Position numbers and translations under genes: made by a program. A stretch of DNA of 64,000 nt, from NCBI GenBank assembly GCA_947034885.2, contig OX344751.2:37229082-37293081 (forward strand), written 5' to 3'. The notes beneath the pieces are model-generated. The model searched no databases and was not told the origin of the DNA. It worked only from the letters and a program-made list of their open reading frames with translations. Within the stretch, counting starts at the first letter, position 1. Each line of letters begins with the position of its first letter. This document shows positions 12,107 to 24,567 of this stretch, in pieces. This DNA is from Thuidium tamariscinum (Eukaryota > Streptophyta > Bryopsida > Hypnales > Thuidiaceae).

Positions 12107-14367
12107 TTAGGAGGCATTTGAGGGCTCCAAAGGTCCGTTTTGGGACTGTTCCCGAAATCGGTCTGGGAATGGGTGGACATTGCCAGGTCAACATTTAAAA
12201 AAAAAAACTTTTTCTGGAACATCCGAGGATTTTGGGCACTTATCTAATTTCTTTTTAAATCAAAATTTAGCTTAATCAAAGACTCTTTTTAATATATGCA
12301 TCTCATGCTCCATACTTGGCCGATTGCTCATTGCCAAAGTAACCCCAATATAGTCTAATTAGAACATCATCATATCATAGTAAAATCCATCACAGATTTG
12401 ATCCTTGACTTTTGAGCTTCCAAAAAGCTCACAATATATAGTCACAGCTTTTCTACCACAAACTGGTAGTAATTACCCATCATTTTACAGCACAAAAACA
12501 TAGCCACTGATCTTTCCAACAAAAACAGAACATTATACCCTTTTTTTCCTTTGGTAAGAGAAAGTATCACATATAGGATTACAATATTTGTAAAGACTTC
12601 AAAATACTCCGTGAGGTCATGAGTCTCACCTGTGCCCATATCAAAAACAAGACAACCAATTGCAATATTATTGAGGCTACACCAGGTGTCTTCAACCCAT
12701 AGATGCTTGTTATTGCTTTTACACAGAAAACTTTAAGATACACAAATATGCATATACAAAAATCATCTCAAACATCAAAAGAACCTGAGAAAGAGTGTTG
12801 TTGGATTGTGAAGCTGCACAGACTACCAACCAAGTTACAATATGACTAGTGCTAAGCACTCTCTAGCCTTTGCAATTCAAAATAATTGCTATGTAGTCTG
12901 CCTATTCTTTCAAGCTCATACCACACTTTGTCTATTCAATGGTAAATAAGCTCATTGTATGAAAAACTAATATCCCAGGACCTGTCATTTCAAACAATAG
13001 TTTTGCTAGTCGGTAACTTACTGCTCAAGATCCTAACTTAACTCTTTAGGGCCTAGCAAACCAATTTTGGTTCTTTTAAATTGAATTTTGGAAATTGGAA
13101 CACTCTCTTGGCCTTAGTTCCTCTTTGGATATGAACAAGATGTGAGGGCACGGGTATTCTGCTTCTAATGAGCCATTGGCCATCTAATTTAGAGCAATGA
13201 TGATTTGTCTATTGCAATTTGAAGTTCGGAATTTTAGAGTTTCAAAATGCACTGTGGAACATGTTTCTCTATTGAATTTATTTGTGTATAACTAAAGAGA
13301 GAATGCCAACTTTACCATAGTGTTTAATATAATATACTTTATTTTCAATAAAAATTTGATGGAAAATTGATACTTTTATTTGTAATTACTATGATTTTTC
13401 AAAGGCATAAACCTTCAAAAAATCATATAAATTTAATTTTTTTTCCAAAAATAAATTAAAAATCACATTAGATAGAAGATATGAATTTTTATTTGTAGAA
13501 AAATAATAATTTAAATTAAATTATAAAATTTTAATATGAAAATTTGATTCTAGAAGAATTCAAGAGGTTGTTTGGGGCTCCTTAGGCCCTAAAGGATTAA
13601 GTCAAAAAACAGTAGCCTCATTATCAGGCTTGTCAGAGCCCAGCTCAACACAGGACGGATCTATTATTGTTGGGTCCTATTAACAGGAGCGCCATTTTTC
13701 CAATCTTGGTCCGTATTTGTCCGTTTCAATTTACACTAAGCTTTTGAGCATTCGGTTTAATACTATAAATGAAAATCTCATAAGCCATCAATTACTAGTA
13801 TATTACCCATGGCTCCTTGCTCCAATCTGATATTCTCATATCCATCATATCTTGAAGCTAAATTAGCACAAAACCATCGCAATGATTAGATTTTGGACTG
13901 TATTATTGTCATAAATCACTGGAAAAAAATGGGGTAGTTATTACCACCTCCAAATTTATTCTATTTTCAATTTTTTGACATGGGAGGGTGGGTGGGATTG
14001 TGTCTCACTCATAGCAGCGAATAAGTTTCTAATTTGTTTGAAACATTAGACTTTTGTCTTTATATTGTTCCAAATCTGCTTCTTTAGTCCATTCTCTGTT
14101 ACTCATGTTGATGTCTTTCTAGTATTCAAGCTCCAAACGTGATATATGTATCTTACACTTGGAAATGAAATCTAGAAAAAAGAGAAAAGAAAAAAATGAA
14201 AAAGAAATTGGGTCTTGCAATATGAAAAAAAAGTAAAAAAAAAAAATTCGATGACGTGGCACGGTCTCAAGCTTATCGGATTCCTGCAGAACTGTGTTCC
14301 CGCAGCTGTTTTCGCGATTTTGGGGTGTGGGAACTCACAAGCTCCAAAGCCCTCAAATTTCTCCTAA
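12107..14367. mobile_element. TIR element (GATTTGAGGGC family), about 2.26 kb
   Basis: The left end reads TTAGGAGGCATTTGAGGGCT and the right end is its inverted relative (GCCCTCAAATTTCTCCTAA). The homologous site in copy 2 at about 43,574 is empty: GGATCATTTTG continues without interruption there, so the insertion postdates the duplication. Internal GATGACGTGGCA and TTCGCGATTTTGGG recur in the 286-bp member at 53.3-53.6 kb. No transposase is visible. A second inverted-end element is nested at 13,037-13,601. No clean target duplication is evident. Confidence 0.7.
13037..13601. mobile_element. Nested MITE-like element, 565 bp
   Basis: The left end CTTAACTCTTTAGGGCCTAG is mirrored by the right end, whose complement reads CTTAATCCTTTAGGGCCTAA. 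The element is AT-rich, non-coding and wholly inside the larger TIR element. No target duplication was identified. Confidence 0.45.
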
Positions 14368-17038
14368 TGCATTTTGTCTAATAACATGTGGTTCTATAAG
14401 AATTATAAAAATAAATCAATGCATTCTTACTTCAATCTTTATTTTTTATTTTTTATAAATAATTCAACATGGCAATTAATACATGAGTAGGATATTTTTT
14501 TGAGAATTGCAAAAATAAAATTGCAAAATGTTTATTAAAAACAAAACCCTTTCTTTTTGTTTTTTTACGTCATTTCAAATTTAAAAATTTGATTACTAGG
14601 ATGATAGAAAGATTTGTAAAAACTAAAAAGAGAAATTTTAATAAAAACACCACTCTTTATTTATTTATATATTCAAAGTCACATATCATTCATGATTAGG
14701 AGGAGCCTTAGAGAATTTCAAAGAATAAATAGGGAAATTTTTACTTAAATTTTTACTCCATACTTTTCTAATTTATGAGAGAAATAAAACATGAATAGGA
14801 TGATTTTTTGAAAATTGCAAAAAAGAAATGGATGAGTTCTCACTTAAATCTCTGGCCATTAAGACTTTATTTTTGAAAGACTTGTTTATTTGTGTACTTT
14901 GGGTAGCCCCTTCTATAGTTGCTATTTCCATGGTCATTCCACTTACATACATCTATTTAAAGAGGATAAAAATTTCTTGAAAGAGATTTAATTTTTCTTC
15001 TACCCATGTTTGTCCTTAAGTTTGTGCCACTTGCATTTGCACCACTTGTATGCACCATTCGAAAGAAAAGAAATGTTTTTTGGAAGATATTGGCCTTTTT
15101 TTATATTCTATTATTAGAAAAATTGAAGAACCATCTATGTATCTACTTTCAATAAATCAAATTTCATTGAAAGTATCCTTAAAAAAGTCATTAAATCATT
15201 TCCTTATATAAATGCACTTGGCTCTTGATTATTTAAATTTGAATTTTATAAGGATATAGTATCAACATCCTATACTATATTATAGTTAATGAAGGGTTAT
15301 TATTATTATTATTATTAATTTTTTTTTTACTAGAAATTAACCCTCTAGTTTGACATACAAATATACATTTTTATATGTTGACAGGTATGTTTGGGGTACC
15401 CCATAAACGGCATCACACAATCAAATTCACTAAGATTCATTTCTTTAATATAGATTAAAATACAATTCTTATGTATTTGAACGAAAAACAAGGGTTTGGT
15501 TCTTTAGGGTACCAGAAGTTTTCACCAAAAGAAAACCTAAAGAACCAAACTTAATTTTTTGAAATATAATTTAAACATAATTAAACATAATTTTAATCCC
15601 TAAAGAACCAAACTTCGTTTTTTGGGAACATAGCAATTTTGGACAACTCACTATAGATGAAATTTTCGTTTTTCACTCTGAAGTTTTTCTTAAACATGCA
15701 CCCGAGGAGTAGCTTTAAGGCCCAACAATTTTCATAACTCTTGACTAGATAGTTAAAAAGTTATTGCATGGTATATAATTTTCTTTGTTTGGCTGGCAGC
15801 CCGGGCAGCTTAAGAAACTTCTTAAATTTTTTTTTTAAAATAAAAATTTGAAACTGGTTTTTTAGATTTATATAGACATGGGAAGCTTTGACTTATGTCA
15901 TTTGGATTAATGAAATGAAAGTTATGAGGAGTTTTAGTTTGATTGTGGGTAGTTTGTAGGAAGTTATAGATTGTCTAGTCTAAAATAAACTTTGAAGTCC
16001 TTTATTTAATTCAATTTTTAATATTTTGAAAAAAAATAAAAAAAATTGGTGACGATTGTTTATTACAGCATTACAACCATTCGGATTGGCATTTTTTAAC
16101 TTAATAAATTAATTTTTAATAATTTAGTATTTTGAATCATTCTCTACCTCTTTCCACTTACTATTTTTTGTACATGTTGCACAATTCCAAATAATTTGAA
16201 ATTTTTCAAGCATGTAGCCAAGTTGAATTGAAGAAAGAATCTAGAGTATCTGACCCATTTCCAACCACTTAAGCAATTTTGCATATTTCAAGTGCAAATT
16301 TTTTGGATGTAAAATTTTTCTCACATAGAAAAATAGAGTTTAAAAGGAGTGTATATTTTTCAAAATTTTATCACACAAAATGTAATTACTGTGAATTTTT
16401 TACTCAAAGATTTTCTATGACATGTTATAGTCATATAGACCTTTCTATTTCTAACCGTAGGTTGATTGCAAAATCTAACAAGGGGTGATTGCATTTAATA
16501 GAGCTTTATAACCAATCATAATGTACCACAACTACTCCGGGCTTTGTGCCACAACTTTACGGAAAGAGAAGAGTTTATAGATTGGAAATAGGGTGGTAGT
16601 TAGAAATGGGTTGGACACTCTAAACAGTTACAATCATTTTGGACATTTTTTCATACAAATGTGACCTTTTGAAGTGCAGCTGCCCGAAGTTCTGCAATGG
16701 TAAAAAAAGAATTTTCGTTTCTTCAAACACTAATAACTTGCAATCTACATGGTGAAAATTTTTCTGCATGCTGTCAAACTATTACACCAAAAGATCCTAT
16801 GGTAACATTATTCCTAAAATTTTTTTTTCCAGACATTTGGTAGTTGTACTAGACATGACAATTATAGAGCAGTTTTGGTGAAAATATAGTCAAAAACCTT
16901 TAGAAATTAATACAAATTTGCTTACTTCAAATAGATTATAATATGAAATCATAAAAAAAATTATCATTAATAAATTAATGCTGTTAAATTAATTCCTATA
17001 ACTCTTTTCAAGACTGTACCACAGTGTCCTTTTTTCAA
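14368..17038. other. AT-rich non-coding flank
   Basis: No gene is seen. Collinear blocks with copy 2 are about 14,370-15,265 with 43,575-44,465, and 15,300-17,030 with 45,160-46,410. Similarity stops at the GAGC-rich motif at 17,041. Confidence 0.6.
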
Positions 17039-17040
17039 CG

Positions 17041-17107
17041 ACGCTAGCGTTCGAGCGTGGAGCGGTGAGCCTGTGAGCTGCGAGCGGGAAAGTTGTGAGC
17101 GGTGAGC
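17041..17107. repeat. GAGC-rich junction motif, copy 1
   Basis: Seven GAGC tetramers lie within about 65 bp, mostly spaced 7-8 bases apart, beginning GCTAGCGTTCGAGC. Related motifs occur at 34,335-34,387 (inverted) and 47,928-47,975 (direct). All three sit at an edge of the duplicated segments. Confidence 0.55.
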
Positions 17108-17569
17108 ATGAAGTAGCTTTTTTTTTAGGAATTTGGACTAGAATTTTTTCCAATCAGTTTTTTTTCCAAAAGTCAACAAAAAATTACTATTTATAGTAAA
17201 TTTTGCTACCTATGACCATGTCTCCTATAATCGTGGATTTTCATGAAATCTCATATTTTTTAACCATTAATAATAGCATGTATACAAAAAAGTTTAGGGA
17301 TTTAGGATTTAGGGATCAATAAAAAACAAGTCAAACTCTTCAAATATAAAAGGCTCATGTGCCTTCTTTCAGGTTTTAGGACTTTTTGTGAGTAGACAAA
17401 ATAAAAATGGGCAACTTTAAAAACGAGATAGAAAAAAAAGTTTGAATAATATATATATTGCAAAGAAAGTCAATGTTCGTGATTGGATACCATCACTTCT
17501 TCATTTCATTTCTAGCGCATGGAGAAGAATACAATATGAATGTACAACACTCCAAAAACCTAATCATGT

Positions 17570-20500
17570 CTACTTTGAAATAATGATGATCCCTGCTCGA
17601 ACTAGGAGTAGCTTCAACTCATTAAAGCTATAACTAGGTGCATGAATCAATTTGTCATCATGAATATCCATCTTGCAGAAGTACCTATACAAATAATACA
17701 AGTGCTTACAATTCACATATTGTGCTCGGCCTCCCACAGCAGATACTATCATATTGACAAAGTCAGGGCATGTGCATGAAGGAAATGTACCCATAGTAAC
17801 TCAATATACGTTTTTGTTGGACTCTACTCCAGTCTGTAGCACCACTATTGCACCAAGTCCAAGAAGGGGTACGAGGGTCACTCCTACAATTTCCCCTTTG
17901 ATATTTGAAGCACTTTCCCATTTGTTGCGTTGCTCTACGGTTGAAGGATTTGCAAGTCTTTTGATTGTTCGGTTGTTCCTCACTATAGGGTGCACATTTG
18001 CATTTGGTGGACATGGTTGGGTGAAGAAGATAGGCTCAAAAATCTTAGACATGGCAAAAAGTTCACGCGGCGACAATGTAGGACGTTCTTGAAGACGGAA
18101 GCCTGCATGCTGTAACAGTAAGGTTTCTTCACGATTCAAATTGGTCCCCGTTAGAATAGGCCAAACTTCAGGCACCTCTGGCCTATCAATGACCCACTTC
18201 CTCTTTGTACCTTTCACACATCGTTCAATGTCATCCCAACAAAACCAAAAATCCACAACCACTGGGCGCTTAGTTCCATACTCTTCTTTCCTACCGCGAT
18301 AAGTAGGAGCAGGGGGTCCTTTTCCACCCTTGGCAATCCTTGAGGTACACTTGATGTTTGTTGTTGAGCCCAGCATCTTGCATTTGATTTGTGGCCGATC
18401 CTTGCAATGTGCCACTTGGATGTGTCACAATCGGTTTCACATGCTACCGTCACATAATTGGAGGTATTGACTTCATTGCGATTTCCAATGCCTTCCATTG
18501 AATGTACTGCAACCTAGGTAGACCTAGTGCGGACCCGCGGTTGCGAGAAGTTGACTTTGTCTGGTCTATGTGAATCTCCAGCATCACCGATAGGTACATC
18601 AAGCCTCCTCTTTGTGCTCCCAAAAATTTCTTCTCCTTCTAGATGAGGTACTCGAGTTCCTACACCATGTGCTTCTGGCAATGTATTCAATGCTTCGGCA
18701 ATTTTTTTTGGACACCCACTGTGCCTAACGGCCCTCAACCTCAATTCTCCCTTTGATGGTCCTGATCCACATGCATGTCCTCTAAGGTATGCTTGGTAGT
18801 TTGTCATTTGCATCCAAGCTCGAATACTGTCATCACAAGTGGCGTCGAATAAATTGTTTCCTTTTTTCCCCGACATTTGTAGCCACTTGTTATGGATCGT
18901 TTCCGATAGATTACAAAAAGGCATGTCTGTCATCTCTTCTAAAGTAAGACCCTACAATTCCAACCACAGGCAGGCATGAATCAAAATACAATTCACTCTT
19001 ATTATACAAATTAAATCTCAAATTGCTCTCTATACATCTAAGAATTTTAGTATGGTTTAGGGTTTAGGGAAGTACAATCACAAAGAAGAAACAAATAGTA
19101 TTATGGGTTTGCAGAATGCAAATATCTCACTTGAGAAAAAAAAATGGAAACATAGTAACAACAACTAGTGCTTCAATGGCAACCAATTTTGAACCTCGTA
19201 ACATTATATTTTTCTAAAATTAACTAGGGTTGGGAAGCCGTCGGATCCGACGGATTTTATATATAATATCACTTTATAGTACAGTAAAAATACTAAATGA
19301 TTGAAACTTCAAGCAACTACCATTTCCATGAATGCCTTATTGTAAGATTTATAAGAAATATACTTATAGCCGTTGCATGTAATAAGTGCCTCATTGACTC
19401 TCTATCCTACTTCCTTTAATAATTCTTTCAAATTTCTACTATAAATTATCTTTAAAAAAAATTTGAAATGATTTGTATTTAAAATTTTAATTACAAAGAT
19501 ATTAAAAGTTAAAAGAATCATCTCTTCTATATAATTGAAGTAAAAAATTGTCTTATTAAATAAAAATACAAAATATAATTTTTAAACCAAAATAAGATCT
19601 ACATACCATTGTCATGAAGCCTCCCCACTGTAAATAACAAAAATGCCAAAATACTAACCAATGCTCCAGGTGATGAAGTGAGTCTTCCGTTGTAGCTCCA
19701 GATGATAACCACCATGACCAAATTGCAAGATAGTGCACCTCCGCTTCATCCAAAGTTTTGGATTCTTTGTATTGTTTACATAGTGCAATGTGTTGATGTT
19801 GTAGTCCTTGCTTGATGTGTTTCTGGGTGTGCTTCTGAAGAGAATTACTCCAATGCAGTAGGCATGTTTTCTCACAATTCGTCATAATGTCATCTGCTGA
19901 ACCACTACCATAGACAATGCGAACTGCATTCCAATTGGCCATTGCGCTATCTGCCATGAATCCTTTAAAATTTGGCTCAGCCACTCCGTGTTTCTCCATT
20001 ATAGCATTCAATGACCTCCAGAACTGTACTTGAATCTCTGTATCTTCTGATTGCATATCGCACACTACAATGGTCATGACCTTCTTGTACTGAGAGTCAT
20101 ACACGTGGCATGCCATAGTGGTCCAGTCCTTCACGCGCTTCACGTGGTCGAACATCATCCACGCATTCTGTAGATCACCTTCAGGTTGCATGCGCCTTAC
20201 CAAGTCCATTCTACTTCCAAGCCCTTCAGTCAGCATTTTGAAGACATAAACCTTCTCTTTGCCTTGGCTTAGGAAGACACTGTCGTGTATAAACTGGAAC
20301 TTCGATTCCTTCTTCATAGTCATAATGTTGTCAATGAACCCTCCTTAGTTATTTGAGCGGAATGAGGAGATGATATTCCGTATACTAGGACTACTTAAAT
20401 ATTGGAAGCAATCCATGACCTCTTCCATTTCCTCTCCCTTCAATATCTTCTTCTCTCCTTCTCCGTGGTGAAAAAGGTGGTTCGTAAGGAAATCCTTGCT

Positions 20501-21774
20501 AGCGGATAAAGCTATGGCGGAGTTTGTAGCTGAAGGAGTTTTGGCAACTTGTTCTGCTATGAGTTCGGTAATTTCTTTTGTAGAATCTCTATACATGCCT
20601 TTTGCTATTGGGTGAGTGTGGTTTCCTAGATGAATAGCAACCTTAGTCATATTTGGGTTATCACTGTAGCAGTAGTAAATTCTAGCATCACAGGAGTTGA
20701 GGCATGTAGGTATTGTTTTGCAGACTTTACAAACTACTTTGCAATCTTTTGGTGGAACAACTCCTACTGCAAAAGGAAGTATTGTAGAACCTATCCATTA
20801 TGTTTTATTTTTCTTAGAAGTCCTAGACAAGTACTCGCAGCTAGGGTTTTCACAAATAAGATGGCCAACACAGAATGACTTACGGAACTTCAAATGGTCC
20901 AAGTTGTGGATGTTTGTTGTCACTAGCTTGCACCACCCATGTCCGTCGTACCGCTTGTCCATTCCCTCCAAGTTCTTAGCTGTAGATGAAGAAGAAGAGG
21001 CCGACATGGCGGTAGTTCAAAGATGGCATCTCCGTTGTAAGTAGGTGGTAGAAACTCCACTTGGTGATGCTTCACAGCATTCATATCTAATGTTGACAGT
21101 TCATTTCGTGAACGGTGAAGACCAGAAAGTCCCTTCAAGCATTTCATTATACTAGTTATATTACCTACACTTGGATGACAAACTTGTTGTGAGAAGGTAC
21201 GTTGCTCAGAAGTACTAGTGGAGGTGTTATGTATAGAGTACGTAAGACTGATGTCATTGGATTTTTTCTTGACCAAGGAAGGGTCCATGTCAAGAGTCAA
21301 GGAAGGGAACTCGCCTTCTGACTCACTAGATAGTTCTACAATAGTCTCTAACAGCTCTACCTTTGCTTTAGTTGGCAATTCAATTTGTGCCAATGTAGGG
21401 AAGCATCCTATAGGAATAGTAGGATTATCACTCCCAGGTCCAGAAGATCTGTTCACTGTAGAATTATCAGACTGGCGACTTGCTAGCTCAGTCGACGAAG
21501 CTAACATAGACAAAGGGAGACCGTAAGTCCTATAGTTCCCGAGCCCTAAATACCAGCAATGCCCTTCATCAGAGAGACATTTTGAAAGCGGGATTGACTG
21601 AAGTAATTCACTAGACTCAGAATGACGTTCTTCTTCAACGTAGATAGATGACTCTACAAACTTAAATCGAACATGAAGCAAGTGGCTGAATACAGTAGCA
21701 CGACCTTCTAGGTCTAAAGGAAAGACTAACGGAACCTGATGACCATCTACGCGAATGCTTGCCATGTCGCTCAC
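17570..21774 (-). pseudogene. Decayed MULE-type transposase with SWIM zinc finger
   Basis: The start is taken at MSDMASIRVDG (21,774). A Cys/His segment (GHLICENPSCEYL) follows at about 20,850, then HLGNHTHPIAKGMYR (about 20,620) and a DDE-like region with GFMADSAMANWNAV (about 19,950). A donor at about 19,608 (ATG then GTATGT) leads to an acceptor near 18,952. The second part has NNLFDATCDDSIRAWMQ and ends in a SWIM finger (CTC, then NCKH) at 17,700-17,780. Mutator-like transposases carry this order of DNA-binding, DDE and SWIM domains. Decay is clear: in-frame stops at 20,798-20,800, 20,345-20,347, near 18,514 and just before the SWIM finger, plus frame changes near 21,010 and 18,420. No terminal inverted repeats were identified. 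Confidence 0.75.
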
Positions 21775-21779
21775 AATTG

Positions 21780-22225
21780 CCTATAAGATAGAAATGTGGG
21801 TAGAAATGGCTTGAGAGAGTGAAAAAAAGACATATGGATTTATATAGGGCTTTGAAGGGGGCATTGATTATCTGTAAATGATGGAAGCTAGGACAATATG
21901 GATTAAGGGTTGATGGTTTAAAGGTAGAGGAGCTATAAAGTTTAAACAATAGTTTTACATATGAATATTACATTAGAATTAGTGAATGCAAGGTCTGTAC
22001 AACAATCATTACTTTGTGTAGTTAAATGAAGCGCCCATAATTTTATATGTACTAATTAGGTTAAATTATAGAATGATCTTATTTGTATTGAAATCAAGGG
22101 GATTTAGATATTCTGCCGTTGGATTTGTGGCGGTTGGCGAAATGATTATTATCCTGGCGAGTCATTTGAAACGGCTCTAAGTCTCTAGTAGATCTCATTC
22201 AATATACGAATTTATAATTCTACTG
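21780..22225. other. Gene-free gap upstream of the MULE remnant
   Basis: No gene is supported. It separates the MULE remnant (minus) from the minisatellite and the plus-strand ORF at 22.5 kb, and could hold a 5' or terminal region of the element. Confidence 0.4.
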
Positions 22226-22230
22226 ACATT

Positions 22231-22515
22231 GATGGCGGTGTCTCGTCAAGTTGCCTCGGGCAGTGCAAATTTTGAATTCCAAGAATTGACGGCGTTGTCC
22301 CTTCATGTTGCCTCGGGTAGTGAAAATTTCGAATTCTAAGAATTGACGGCGTTGTCCCTTCATGTTGCCTCGAGCAGTGCAAATTTCGAATTCCAAGAAT
22401 TGACGGCGTTGTCTCTTCAAGTTGCCTCGAGCAGTGCAAATTTCGAATTTCAAGAATTGCCATAGCTGTCTCTTCAAGTTGCCTCGGGTAGTGCATCCTT
22501 CAAATTTTGCGAATT
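22231..22515. repeat. 57-bp minisatellite, five copies
   Basis: The landmark GTTGCCTCG recurs at 22,250, 22,307, 22,364, 22,421 and 22,478, an exact 57-bp period. Because 57 is 19 codons, the minus strand stays open in two frames across the array, giving 19-residue repeats (for example LEETTPSILGIRNLHCSRQ). Substitutions between units are few. It is probably a tandem repeat rather than a gene: no flanking coding sequence continues the frames. Confidence 0.9.
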
Positions 22516-22540
22516 GCCGGGGCCGGAATTGATATGTCAT

Positions 22541-22977
22541 ATGACACGCGTGAAGTACAAAGGTGGCTTAACGTTGAGAAGTATACAAGGGATTCTTGGA
22601 ACACTGGAGTTCATTTCATTGTCACCTTCTGAGTGGAGCTTTCATTTTTGTGTAGAGCAGGAGTACCTACTTGTTCTATATGCTCATGATTTTAGAGCAC
22701 TCAAGTGCACTTTCTGTCCTTTCAGAGCAAAGCAAGAGTCATATAGGAAACACTGCTCTTTCTTCTATTCTTCTAGGAAAGTTTTGAGGAGAGCGAAGAA
22801 GACTCTGTCAAAGCGAGGTCGTGGTCAATCGAGTCAGTCGCAGAGGTCTCATTCTTTCGAGGGAGAGGGAGGTGATCATTTGAAGAGTGCTGAGGACCAA
22901 AATGCTGATTCTGTGCAAGAGTACCTGGAGGAGGCGCATGCCGAGGATGAGGGCACTAAGTCACCGGAAACGTATAT
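22541..22977 (+). CDS. Unrecognised basic/acidic ORF, probable first exon
   Basis: The frame from ATG (MTRVKYKGG) reads about 146 codons to a good donor (ATT then GTAAGTC) at 22,977. A possible zinc-binding cluster CTFCPFRAKQESYRKHC is followed by a Lys/Arg-rich segment and an acidic Glu-rich tail. I do not recognise the family, and the next exon was not identified. It is divergent from the MULE remnant across the minisatellite, so it could be an accessory gene of that element or an isolated gene fragment. Confidence 0.4.
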
Positions 22978-22979
22978 TG

Positions 22980-24567
22980 TAAGTCAATCACACGCATCTA
23001 TCTAGTCTTGTGCATTCCAAGTTGTTAGAGTTGTAAACATTGAATCAATTCAGTGAACAACATGTCTTAAGGTGCCAACATAGTTGTGCTCAATTATTCC
23101 GTTAATAAGAGCTATTGAAGGGGATGCAACAGTAGCAAGTAGAAATAGAGGAGCCATTCTTGTGCATGTTTGAATGCCAACTATGAGAGCATTGTCAGGA
23201 CATTGCTTAGAGTAGAAATGACAGAGAGAAATGAGTAAAAAACTGTAAATCATATGAACAGTGAGTTTTGATTGAGGCTTAGGGTCGGAGGAGAAGCTTA
23301 GACATTCTATTGTATAAATAAAAGAAATTTCCTGAGTACTATATCGACAAAGCAGAGAGATTTTCCTATACTCATTGGAACCTATAGTGAAAATTGAGAG
23401 AATTCAGTATTAGTGCAGGGTTTTGGGTTTAGGGTATTAAACCAGCCTTTTTCAACCACGCAATAGGGGCTCTAAAATGGACATGAGAATTCTAGAAAAG
23501 TCACTTCTCTCTTATGATGGAGCTTCATGTCATTTTTTTTTATTCTTCAATAAATGGTTGGAGAACAATACTTCATTTATTCCTAACTAAGTGTCTAGGT
23601 GTCTACCAATTTACTTCAAATTAAAAATAGGTCAAATAACTACTACACTCAAAATAATTAAAAATTTGAAATCAAGCATTCACTTTAGAGGAAGTAAGAT
23701 ACACTTCAAGAAACCATTTCAATGACTTTATAAATAGAGCAATGCCATTTTTCAGTTTTAGACTTAATACTTCTCTAAATATGCATAGATGCATTCCCAA
23801 GTGCCAATGATCACAAATAGGAATTCTAGCCAAGTTTGTGTTTGAAAATTCGTAACTAATTCAATAATGATCAAAAAAATATGAAACAACTTGTGTTAGA
23901 TTTCTAATTCATTTCTCTTAAAGTAAAAAATATACTAAAAATATTTTAAGGTCAAAAAATACACCCTAAACCCGGATCAGTCCAAAGCTGTTCGGTTTGT
24001 CAACATCCCGGACTCAAGTAAAATTAGTTTTCCGATTTCGGGTCCATGAGGCGAAGCCATTTACCCAAATTCCAGCGTATAGAAATTAAAAATAGCGTGG
24101 ATCATGAACATTCCTCGAGGAATGTTGGGAGAATTTCCACCGTACTTTCTCAAATTTTGAAGACGCAAGCTATCCCACCTACCGAATTGAATACTCTCAC
24201 AAATTTCCAAAAGTATCCCAGAGTAAAACAACGGCCACCCTATCGCGTGCCTTCATTGGAATTTCAGAAGTCAACGACTGCCGAAAGTTTTGCTCGAAAT
24301 CTGAGCAAGATTCGAACCTCATGGGCGCCGCCACCATTCTAGCGCGTCATGTTTGCTTTCTCTTGCAACTACGGGAGACCGTCAATCGGTAAGGACTTTG
24401 GAAGTTACTTTCAGATGACGATAGCGCTGGAATGGTGGCGGCTTGATATTAAGCAGCTTGGCGCTCCAAGCCTTCCTTTTCGGTTTGATTTTTCTATCCA
24501 AAATCATCTTCCGCGACACTCACATCCCATTCACTCCTCGCAGAGCTCTCATTCAGTGTTGTTGTAG
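22980..24567. other. Gene-free stretch upstream of gene A
   Basis: No gene is supported from 22,980 to 24,000. From 24,040 to 24,567 the sequence is less AT-rich and lies just upstream of the gene A start, so it likely contains its promoter and 5'UTR. A 98-codon open frame at 24,046-24,342 has no recognisable feature. Confidence 0.45.

Larger units (their letters stand above)
4072..16990. repeat. Segmental duplication, copy 1
   Basis: This segment is collinear with about 36,977-46,410. It contains the syntaxin gene (minus strand) plus about 7 kb of AT-rich flank. Near-identity is seen over about 5.7-9.6 kb versus 38.2-42.1 kb. Similarity is lower at the gene 3' end and in the AT-rich flank. 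Copy-1-specific material includes about 330 bp at 4,255-4,590, a tandem-like duplication at about 10,590-11,776 flanked by repeats of GACACCAATTGAAATGAAAA, and the TIR element at 12,107-14,367. Copy 2 has about 690 bp at 44,465-45,150 not present here. A stretch at 11,620-11,750 is an inverted relative of 15,300-15,400 and 45,150-45,250. Confidence 0.9.

Noticed and set aside
19238-19253. CCGTCGGATCCGACGG as a bacterial-type parS site
   Set aside because: It is a palindrome of similar length but its sequence does not resemble known parS; only the dispersed-family relation is kept.
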